Shown in pieces: positions 27,301-39,300 of a DNA stretch of 64,000 nucleotides. The DNA comes from Megalonaias nervosa (lineage: Eukaryota; Mollusca; Bivalvia; Unionida; Unionidae). Each line of letters starts with the position of its first letter. Positions within the stretch are counted from its first letter, which is position 1. The notes under the pieces are model-generated. The model saw only the letters and a list, made by a program, of their open reading frames with translations. It searched no databases and had not been told where the DNA came from. The position numbers and the translations under genes were made by a program. The stretch is from assembly GCA_016617855.1 (NCBI GenBank), contig JAECUM010003632.1, positions 1 to 64,000 on the forward strand, written 5' to 3'.

Positions 27301-30300
27301 CAGTCTACAGATGAGAGTGATGATGAGGGTCACGGTGGGGATGTTGATGCTTTTCTGGATGAGGCCATGGATGAGACAATGTGTCAGAAGTCCAAAGATA
27401 GCCAGCCAGTTGCTGCACCAGTAAGTTTGTAACAAAGTATATGCTCAGAGATTACTCTTGGGAATAGTCTCCATTTCTGTAGTAGAAATGTATGTAATGG
27501 GGCATTTCCATCAAGATGTTTAACAGATCATTTGATTGTTTTTTAGCCTGCTTAAACAAGCAATATCTACACAGATTAGCTCAACAAATTAGTATTAAGT
27601 TCATTGTAAAAATGGGTAATTTGGGAAGGACACAAAGACTCTTGGTCTTGAACTCAGGACAGAAAAAGGGATCTGTACATTTTAGGAAGGGTCCCAAATA
27701 CACCACTCCCTCTATAACTTGTGCACAACGGGGTCCACAAACATAGACTGCGCTATAAGCGAGGGCACGAGTTACCGAGGGACCTCCAAAAATTGAAAAA
27801 ACTTGCTTGGACATCGAGAAAACAGCGGCGGGGGGGTGTCGGGGTTAGAGAACTGCGCTGTTTAATGACTGAATCCTCATTTTACATTCACGTCGATAAT
27901 AACTTTTAATAACGCACTTTTTCTAATGAAGTTGTTCGTTATTCTGTTTAAATAACATTTATTTTCAAAATGTCCAACATGTGAAAGATCGTTCCAACTG
28001 GTTTCAACAACCATTACGTTTACACGAAAACATGTGTGTATTACGTCACTGCTTTTTGTTTTCTTGATGAGTCTGGTTCCCAGAGTGGTATGGCATTGTA
28101 TTCTGCCAAATTGGGAGTGAAAAGAGCAGGGAACTAGACTAACTGTTGATACACCACCAAACAAGATTCCTTTTATTCAAAAAGCAAGCGAAATTTTCAA
28201 AAGCAAGCGAAATTTTCATGAGACAATCGTCTACGTCGAATCTCAATTTTTGTGTGGTTCAATTAGTACAGTATTGATATCGTGATTTCATTGGAAGTAA
28301 TAATGAAACTTTTATCATTCTTGAGGATATCTCAAAGTGCCAGTTCAAGAATTCTCTGAAACTCGCTTGCCCACAATGGTTCGTATCTGAAACCAAGCTC
28401 TTTATTTTACGAAGTATAGTATTCTTTTCACATGGTTGACGTGCTATCTTTGATCACAGTTACCAATGAGTCGGTTAATTTAAGGTAGTTTATGTTACAT
28501 ACACAATAACATTTATAACAGTGTTCAACTGATCAAATGAAGTGAGTTCACCCGACATACGACCAGGGCAGCTAGATTTTAAGTTTGTAGGATTTTTGTG
28601 CCTTTTAACTTTTCTTTTATTTCACCTCCATTATTTGATTCAAAAGACATAATTAACGTGATAATAAAAAGGAGGCCAGCTTTTTAATTCAGTGCAACAA
28701 TGCAACAAATACTTCTGCAAGTCAGTTATCAAAACACGGTCGGCACCTAAATAGGTTCTCAGAGAAATGCTCGTGGACATAGCTGTTACGGTAGATTGAC
28801 ACATTTTACGTTTAATTACAAGAGGACACATTGCACTTATGATGATTACACTTAAAAGGAACTAGAAGATAGAACTAGAACACAAATTTCAATTGATAAA
28901 AAAATTATTTAATTTGTATTTATTTATTAAAGTACTGCCTCCACTCGGTGTAAGTGACATTTTCATTGATCGAAATTTCCTTACATATCGTTAATTGCAG
29001 TGTGCTAGGAATGTCACTTGGAAAGAAAATGTAAAAAAATTGTATGACTTATTTTTAAATTTGGTATTTCATAACGTTGATTAAAATTTCCGGGTCCTAT
29101 CTACCGTTTTCGACGATAAAACGAGCGATAGATCAAAGTTTTTGTAGCTAATTTTGATCGCGATTTCCATAAAGTTCATAAAATATGGATCTATTTTTGG
29201 GTTAATTTCTGGTTTTAAAAAATGGGATCCATGCCTGACCCCGCGTTATAAGCGGGTTTGTGAGCTATCAGGGCGTGAGTTATCGAGGGAGTGGTGTATA
29301 TATAAGGCTTGTTTATCATATCATTTTAACAATGTGTAAGGCCTGTGTATCATATCACTGGTAACAATTTATAAGGCTTGTGTATCTCACCTCTGGGACT
29401 GGATAGTAGTTGATATCTATGATTTTGTTCAAGTTCCTAACTATGACCTTGGTCACTGAAGCAAGCCTGTCAAAGTCGAAGGTTCGATCTGGCCTCACAT
29501 ACATATTCAAAGCTATTGATGCTAGATTGCATACTGCCACCTGGAATATAAAACAGAAGCATCTCAAAAGATATCTGGGATTAAATTAGCTGCATCTACA
29601 AGTCATGATGTGATGGGATTTCTGAGGAAAAGCAATAATATAATCTTTTAATGGTGGTGTAGAGATCACATATCTCAGGTTGTCCATCATTTTCTGTGAT
29701 TACTAATTAGGTAGAAATTATTTCACGATTATATAATTTAATATCAACAATTATGGCAGTATTATCATAAAAAAATAAAATAAAATAAAATAAAAGCTTA
29801 ACTGGCTCAGTGATGAGCAGCTCTACAGAACTGGAAATAGTTAAGGGTTCTTCCATTAAAATATACACAGGACTCTAGGATGGCAGTAAAAAATAAATAA
29901 AAGTTTAACTGGCTCAGTGATCAGCAGCTCTACAGAAGTGGAAAAATAGTTAAAGGTTCTTCCATTAAAACATACACAGGACCCTGGGATGGCAGTAAAA
30001 AATAAATGTACATGCCAAGCTAGTTGAATCCAAAATTAGTTCTGTCCCTGTTGTTTAATCACTTCTATGGATGGTTGAAATAACTGGCTGGGGAGTCAAA
30101 TGCATTCTAAAAGCTTTGGCCTTAAAAATCTCAGGGCTGTTCCAGTAAAACATATATCCCCGCCCCCATGGCACTTCAAAAAAACTTCTGTAGGAGGTTG
30201 TGTTTCAAACTATTTTGATTCTGACAGTGGAAGGCTGATTAGGAAAATCGCTTCTGTTGTGGGTTCTATTAACAAAATGAGAAATTGCTGGTGGGGTTGT

Positions 30301-33300
30301 CAGAAGAAAAGAAAAACCGAATATTTAAAATCGCATCTAGCCCCCTCCTAGCGGTCTAACGTGACTAAAACATTGGGTCAGAAAATGATGCCAGTACATG
30401 CAAGTGCACCTAATTTGTACAAATTCGCGTACTTTTAAAACTGTGATACGCGTTCCGCAAATTACGTCAACGTCGCGGATATAAAACGTGCTTTGCGCAG
30501 TATGCAATTTTTATTCAACTTTTAACTTCAGAAGTGCAATTCGTGATGTAATTCACTCTGCCAGTAGCAATATCGCAGCGTTTGATGCGACATCCAGATT
30601 CAGGAAGGCAAACATTAAAATAGCTGGATACTTCGGTTCGACATGAATAGCTGTTAAACTAAATTTGATTGGTTCACTGGGCGCTGGGACAAGCATTTTA
30701 TAGTAGTTTTAACCTTACTTTCATCATGAAGTTTTACAAATGCATGTTTCAAATAATGGCAACACAGGTAACCAAAATGGCTGAATCACAGTAGGGTTTG
30801 TCGTCAGATGACATTTTCAGTCGGCAAATACTGGCTGGTGATAGCTATGATGACAATGAATTTCATGTATATCAGTCTGTTGGACATTGGGAAAATGTCA
30901 CTGGAAATACCAGTGTGTGATTTTGAGCCCAAAATTTGATGTTGAGTTCAAATCCGATGTACGTGTTGGAAGGACATCATGCCGGTTATATTTATTCAAG
31001 ATACCCATGTCTGAACAAGCAGACTATGGGAATGTTGGACTTAAAACCCTAACACAGCATTATGGTAGAGAAAAAAATCTGGCATAAGAGGCAGCAAAGC
31101 ACTGATGCAAGGAAGTGAATCTTTGGCAGAGTTCATGTTAGCGAAAACTTTTCTTTTTGGAACAGAGATATCAAAGAGAGAATACCCATGGGGCCATACC
31201 TGTGAGATGTTGAAAATTGCACAACCATAAAGAACAATAACTTGTTCAAGCTAGTTATGCATATGCGTTTCAGACAGCAGACAATGAAAGGGAGTTCTCA
31301 GCACAGAATAATATTTGTACACAGAGGAGGATCATATTAAATTCAGAAACAATCAACAGATTAATGCTCATAGGGTTCATCAGAGAATCCCCATACAACA
31401 TAATTAAGTGTGTGTAGATCTCTAGTTGGCAGAACCACTATGGCAACAAAAGAATAACAGACTAACTTTCATTATCATGCAGATGTATTACCAAATGAAG
31501 TACATGCTCTCTGTGTGCAAAAATTGAATGACATTAAACATAAGAAACTGACTGAAATGTGTAAACTCAAAGCAAGATGGATAAAATTTGTCCTGTTTGT
31601 GTTTGGTTATTCCTATGTATATTTTGAGGATGTTGATATTTTCTGCAGACCTTTTGGCACTTAGTTCCAAGCCATCATTTGGTATTTGTATTACAAATTG
31701 GATTACTATTATCTAGTACACAACATTTTGAAGCAGTGTCATTAACTAATGATGAAATTGATGAAAAAATACTTGATGTCATTCTGATATATGGATTCTT
31801 TACTACACTACTAATCTGTTCATCCTGATTCTATTTTACTATCTCCTTTAGTTTTACTGGTATCAATACTTTTAATAAAATTGTAACTTCTATTTTCTTA
31901 CAATTTAAATATTTGTGATCATGTATTATTGTCAAAAGGTAAAATGTGCTTAGTTTTGTTGTATAATTAACTAATAATTAGCAAGGGACTAAAGTAAAAA
32001 GTGGGTCAACTTCATGTGTGCAAAATTTATTACTATATTACAGAGTGTTGTTAGGAACAACAAAATAGTTGTACGAGATGTATTTTGTAAAGTTGTAGAA
32101 CCATCACTTGTATTATAACCAGATATTCTATTTAAATAATACTATCATTATTTCTGCATATTCCTATCAGTTTTTCCCAAGTGGTATTAATTTCCTGATC
32201 TGATGTTTTTCGTTTCTTGTGCAATTTTTACACATCAAGAATTCTCAGTATCATAAAAAACAATGTAATCTGCACCAAATTGACTTGTTTGAGAAGAAAT
32301 TCATTTTTTAACCCAAAAATCACTGAAGCTATGAGTTCTGATATTAAAGTCTCACATTAAATAACATTTAAAGTAGCCATGATAGTAATTTAGGATGCAA
32401 TTATTCTAATTTTACCTTTGGTATATTCAGATCTTGAACGTGATGGAGGAACATGGCTCCAAAATAAACACATCAATTTTAGAACATGTTCATTGACTAT
32501 GAATCAAGTATATAATCCAAGTCCAACTGAATTGTTAGAAATTTTTTTATTCTTTTGACAACATCATAATTAGCTGTCAAATATGGAGTAAGCCTATGGT
32601 CTTTCTGCCATCCCAACCAAGACCCCACCACAACCATGTGACCATGCCCAATGACATCACAGTAATAATTGCTATACAACTAGAGATGACATCTCTTTGA
32701 GTATTTTGATTTCAGTAGAGCCTTAACAGAGTGGAACAGTAAGAAAGAGTGACAGATATTTAAGTGTTAGGGAGAGATTTAACAATGGCTATTCCTCCCG
32801 CCACCACGTCCTCATTGGAGATCACACACACACAAAACTTAGATTAAATCCTGAAATCCTGGCAGCATTCCTGCAGGGGGAGATAACTTGACCATTTTAT
32901 TTGATTTTATTGGTCTCTGGTTATCCCATGGCATTTTTGTCACTTGAACATTATCTTACAGTGTGTCCAGTCAGCTTGGTCAAAAAATGCATACAACCAT
33001 CAGTGTATCCCCTAGGGGGTGAAAGACTGAGAGTCAAAATTCCCCTTGGTGTTAGAATTGGGGGTCAGACTCTAAAAAAAAAAAAACTTTGGTATCAAAA
33101 CTGGGAGTCAAATTAAAATTTTGGGGGTCCCTGAAGTCCAACTGAGGGTAAAGGGAAACACTGAACCATTGAGAGTTGTTGAAGGACTCAAATTACTACA
33201 GATATGAAAGAACGAGAACCATACTATAAATCAGTGAAGATAAAATAGAGTATGCATGGTTTGACTGTCCCTGATTGGTTGATCATGAAAGTAAGATTTT

Positions 33301-36300
33301 AGTAAAAAGAATCTTTCGAGAGCTTGTCCTACTTGTAAGTGAAAAAAGTCAGGGACATTTTTTTATTAACATAATTTCCGTCCATTTACAGACCTGAGTT
33401 TGGAAGACTCATTACTGAAATCAGGAGCTGACTCTTTGGTGTTAGTATTGAAAGCACACATTTCAAATTTGTGTAGATCCAGAAAATGGTGCAGCTGTTA
33501 TGGTTTTCTTTTCACAAAAGCTGTCATCATAGATGTGTCTATACTGATACAAATTTGATCATGAGCACTCAAAATTTTAAGCTATTGAATTTAATATCAT
33601 GGTGTTTGCACAGGTTTACAGTGGGAACTGAATTAGTACAGCAAGTCTTGAACTCTTGAGTTTTGTGCAGAAACATGGGATCCAAGCAGAATACATCCAG
33701 AAATGTAGATGTTTTCTATCCTGGATTTAGTCTCCCCGTTGCATTTCACATTGATGTGCATAGTCACAAACAATTAGTATAGTAGTAGGAATAGTAAATG
33801 ACAAATTTAGATACATGTCATAAACTTGACAAACAGTATGTGGGCGGACAAGATCATAAGTACAGGCTGGAATGGAGAAGTATAATAACAACAATAACGA
33901 GTAGAAGTATGCCTCTTTTTTGATGTGTTCAACATTATTTTCTCAGCTTAAGTAAGAAATTACATCAAAGGGAAGACAATAAAGGATGCACAGTTAACTA
34001 AACCACATGAATTTAGCTATTCAAATCGATTTTAACCTTCTGGTTATATCTGTTCTGGTCTGTTTCTGTCCATTCTGGTGATTATATCCACTGAATCGGT
34101 ATGGGTTGGAAAAAAATTTGGCAAATTTAAAGATTGAAAAATCTTTTGTCAGATTATGATTATACACTATACTTCTGCCTGAGAGATGTGAAAAATTTCA
34201 TTTCTTGGTTTGTCAATTCTGGTTGTTGCTCAGTTCAAATGCATCATTGAAAAACACATGCATTCTCATACTTTGTTACAAATATTTATTACAGATGCAC
34301 ATCTCCAGATATTGGTGAATATAGCTTGAATAAGTTATAACAGTTCTGTTTGGAACAAGGAACATTGTTAGAGAAACTTTAAGTGAGTTAAAATGTAAAC
34401 TTTTTGGCAGTGTGTGATGCAGGATTGCTCAAGACTTCTCCATCTCATATGCTCACCATGAAAAATCCATTTGTACCAACTGATGATGATTTTTAGGTAA
34501 GTGTCAGAAAGGCATAATTGATAATATTCAAAGGTCTACAAAAATTACTGGAGTCAACATTTATAAACTCATACAGCTGTGGCAAAAATGATGGACTAGT
34601 ACCTTTGCTGCTGTTGCCACAGTTGATTAGTTGGTTGATTTAGTTTGGTTTGGTTGTTTGGGGGGGGAGGGTTAACAGTATATTAGGTGAAGGATGAACC
34701 CCGAAAGACCACCAACCCAAATTGGTTGATCTGTGACAAAAACTCACTCTGTGAAATGTGCAAGTGATCTGTAAAAGCAAGCACCTTAGTACACTTGGGG
34801 ACATGGAGCCTCTGTTTATCTCCAACAGCCAAAGTCATTTAGACATGAGATCTCCGGTTTCGGTAGATCATTATGGCCTTTACACCATTTTCAGATGAAG
34901 AGAATCTATTGATGGCAGCCAGTTTTACTGCTGAAGAAAATCCAAGTGCTTTTGAAACACCAAAAACCACTTATGTAGAACCACTGACCTTCCACAAGTA
35001 ACTGGCAACATTCTCATTTACACATTGGAGGCAAGTAAGCACATGACAAGCATCTTGTACTACTCTGCCATGGAAGCCCCTTAGACCATAGGTATAAGTC
35101 TTGTATGAAAGACTGGAAGTGGGAGATAGAACCTGTGACAACTGGATTAAAAGTGCAGAATGTTACCGTTAGGCCATCAGTGATGATGATGATGCTGTTG
35201 ACAATACAGTTAACTGCAATGACATTGATTTTACAAGTACTCTGGGAAAAAAATGATTCCTTGACTTTCATCCATTTAATCTAATTTATGAAATAAAAAT
35301 GTTTGACTTGCTATATTTCTTTTTTTTAAAACTTTATATTAGTCTTGTAACAAGGCATAAAAATAAGGCAACTGAAATATGTGTTCTTACAAGAAATGAT
35401 ATAGTGTTAAAGTAGGCAGAAATAATGCAACAAGACTTTCACAGGCATTAATGATTTCTTTCTGACAAATCATGTATTATAAGTTTGCCAAAACATTTAT
35501 TGAAAAAGGTAATAACAAGGGAATCATAGCATCTGACAACACATTTAAAGCAATACAAGATTTAACTATTATTCTAATCAAAAGCAGTATGCCCGAGAAC
35601 AAAGAAAAATAGCAAAACATAGTGATCACTTTAGTAAACACACAGTTTAGTAAGGATACAAATTTATGTTTTCTGTATTAGAATAGACATCCCAGATATA
35701 AAATCTATATTTATGGACATTAAATTAGTAGGTATTAAGGGACTGATCAATGACATCTACAAATAATAAGCCACCAAGAAAATTTGTGATTTCACAGTAT
35801 CAGAGACATACATGGCTGACAGACAAACAAACAAAAGGACAAAAGATTGATTATAATGATTGAATACAAATAAAAATGTGCAGTAGATTATATGATCTAT
35901 AAGAATTCAGTAGATTACCTCCAGCCAGCTGTCATTTAAATTGCTTTTGTCCCCAACCCAATATTAAAATCACTTCTACCACCACTAACCCATAGCCAGA
36001 AATTATGTATTAAAAAAAAAATATACTTCTGCATGGGGCAGTGTTTTTTGATTAAAACATATCTGATGGTGGAGCAGAATTTTTTTAAATTGCTTCTGTT
36101 GTGGGTTGGTTGAATTTGAAAGTGCCTCTTCCCCCCCCCCCCTTCTCGGGTATATGCTTTACTGGAACAGCCCTCAGCATAAGTCAAGTTTGTAACATGT
36201 CATTTATGGTACTCTTGCTAATGTTTTCTAAATTTTTATTTCCCATTGTCAGGTGTGTTTGGTCGCATATCTGCCTCCCAGACATTGCTTGCATAACTAA

Positions 36301-39300
36301 TTTCTGTGCAGATGCTGTTCTTCTACTGACTAAATAAACAGCAGGAAGAACAAAGGTTCACAGTATTCTAGATCAAAGCTTCTTTCGGGAGAAGGAAATA
36401 AATATTCAGTTTAGCTAGTGAAATACACAATGGAAGTCATGAAAAGGTACACAATTGAGCCATCGACTAGATGACTTGAGTTTATTAAACTCATCACATT
36501 TATTTTGAAATTTAACAGACAGATTGATATTCTGTTTTGTAGCGCAAGAGAATGAGTCACATGATGGCCACAACAGTGGGAGAACTTCCTGTCAGAGACA
36601 AGCCCAGTTCCCACCCAGGGAATATGGCATCAAGTGCCCAACCTGGGAATTTGGCCTATAGTGTCAGCATGTACAGATCACAACGGTGAGATAGCTTGGT
36701 TTAACATATTCTATGCTATATTCTGAAATTATGCTAATATGTGTTGATTTATCATGTTGAGTTTATATTTGGCTTTGTATCTGCATTTTTCAGCATGATC
36801 AGGATTGGGTTGCATGCCAAGCCTTTATAGTACCCTCTCCCAAAAGTTTACTTAGATCAAGGTGCCAAAGTTTTTTCTTAATGTTTTAAGTCAGTTCTAT
36901 AAAGTTCACTTGGTCTTGTGACTGACATACATTTCTTCACTTCAGTTTGAATTTTTTGCGTTTAAATATTTTGCTGTTATTACATTGATATCTCTTTTCT
37001 TGATGCTAGTTCCCACTACAAGGTGAAAATTTCTTCCTCCAATTAGTACTGTGTGACCCTTTCAAGACTGAAATCCCATGGAATGGAGTCTGAGTTTTGG
37101 TTGTGAGGGTTTTCAGTTCACTTTGGTTCTCTAATTTTACCTAAAGTGAGTTGCAGATGAGATATATCCTGAAAGTTATAACATAATGTGTATATTCATT
37201 AGTGCCTACGCATGTTTTTATTAATTATAATGATATTTCTATTGATATATAATATTGTAAAATGTTTAGTCTCAGCTTGTGCATTTGTGCCTTTATGGAC
37301 ATTGAAATGATTTGATAAAATGTTACTAGCCAGTATATACAGGAGATCAAAAGCCAGTTGATTGAGGATTGTTTGGGTATAGTGTATATCTTCTTTGATT
37401 TGCACAACCACTGGTCTTATACTTTGAAAGCTGTCACTTCATCCAGGTGTAAAGACTATTGATAAGCCTACTGTCTACACTGACTGGAATCGGTTTCATT
37501 GTGTTTGCCAGCCTTTGTTTTTACATCGCACATGGCTCTAGACTATTACTGTACTGTTGGCCAGCTTCATAACAGGGATCTGGCAGTTACCTGGCCATGT
37601 TTTAAATAAATTTCAATTTTTTGGGGTTCATTTCAGTGTAAAGATGAAAACTGAGTTTGGTAGAGAGGTTTTGGTTTACTGAATAATTCTTTTTGAAATT
37701 CTTTGAGGAAAAATTTGGGACTTGAAAAATGTTTCAGTTTGGGGGAGGTGTATTTTGGTTTAGTGAGGTTTTGGTGTTGAGAGGTTTAATTGTATTTTGG
37801 AGGTCTAGAACAAAAAACAACATATCGCTTTCCTTTGACCTCCTTGGTGGAATGTCTTGGGTGCCCAAAGACTTTTCATTGATCTAAGTGTCTTTTTCCA
37901 TCAGTTAGTTCATTAGTATCCCATTTTACTGCAGTTGATCGTTTAAAGCCAGTCTGTGCTTTAGTTCATGTCCCATTTTGGTCATTACCTTTATTTATTT
38001 TTTTAATCCCATCTTCTGCAAACACTTGTTTAATAGTGTTGACATAAGTTTAATCCCATTATAGGGTTAGTTTTATCCTTGCTATTTTTTGTTCTGGTTT
38101 TTTGTTGTTTGGTAAATTGTCTCAGAAGTTTCAGCACTTTGTAAGCACTTTAGTGGCTGTTTCTCCCTTGCTCTGTGTGCAGACAATTTATGGGATCTAG
38201 TGGAGAGCTGCTGCTCTTACTGAAGTTGGAAGAATGAAAAGTCATCTTCCTCTTCACAGATTCGTGTTTGCAGGTGTAAGGAAGTTGCCAGCTCAGTGAT
38301 CCTGCCTGATCAGCGGCACTGTCAAATAAGTTGCACCTATACGGCATAAAGAAAGGTCAGTCTTATTTGAGAGACTCATATAAGGAGTCCAGATTATCTA
38401 TTGTCTCTAGTTTGTTTGCCAGGATAGAGACTTCTCTTGACAACCTTCATCATTCAACTGGTCCTTGACAAGGTTCTCACCAGGTGCGGGGTTGAACCAC
38501 CATACACAGAACACCAAACTAAGCCAAAGATAACTGGGTGTAAGTCACCAGGCAACGAGTAAAGTTTCACATACTGGGTTCTGGTCGCCAGTCATATAAA
38601 TGGATACTGATCACCAGGTACAGTCTAGGCACTGGGCACCAGGAATGAATTACAGGGTAATTCAAATAATGGTTACTGGGTGTTATAGGGGAGAATCCTA
38701 CCTTGTCTAGGGAAATGGTTGCTAACCCCATCCCCACCGTTCCCCATTTCCCCTCAACCTGATGTGGAGCCTGGATCTTTGCATTTTCCTCAGATTGTGC
38801 CATGGATATGTTTTCGTTGGAGAGTGGATGGGGTGGACAAAAGTCCCTCCCAATCCTCCTCATTGTCCTTCTCCCCCCCCCACACACACACACTTCTGTG
38901 AGGAGAGAGGACCAGACAGTTGAATCTCCTTGAAATCAGACAATATGAATTGTCTATTTAAGTGCACTCTGATGTGATCAATGAGACACCAAATGAGTCA
39001 GAGCTTTCTCCCAAGCTGGTGTTTCAATCCTGTCCCTCGCAGGGCAGGTTATGCTCAGTGAGGTTATTTGGGTTTTTGACAAGCCAGTCATAAAAGCTTA
39101 CCACCCCCACACCCCTGGAAGTGTGTCTTAAATGTTATGGATCATCAGACACAATGACTCTTTGTTTGGGGACTCTTTTAGGGATACAAAAGAAAGCCCA
39201 TCTTAAGTTACTCCCATTTGGTCATGGTAAGTGACTAATGAGCAGTATGCTCACAGCATAAGGCCAAGAGACAGCCCGACAGAGGAGGGGTTTATCAGTC

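Larger units (their letters stand above)
30134..36173. mobile_element. Element A: TIR DNA transposon, 6.0 kb, TCA target duplication
   Basis: Begins GGGCTGTTCCAGTAAAACAT and ends with the near-perfect inverse, flanked by TCA (30131-30133) and TCA (36174-36176). Its first ~1.3 kb is close to element B (roughly nine bases in ten by eye), and its last 2 kb also matches B, partly in inverted order. It contains a TATA-like promoter, a broken open frame of unknown family, a small CAGTGT-ended MITE and a SINE. No transposase catalytic domain was recognised. It ends 369 bp before ANLN exon 7. Confidence 0.78.

Noticed and set aside
27421..27432. Exon 6 frame ending at TAA 27430 as the end of the gene
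   Set aside because: GCACCA/GTAAGT just before is an ideal donor, and the anillin AHD exons follow downstream in phase.
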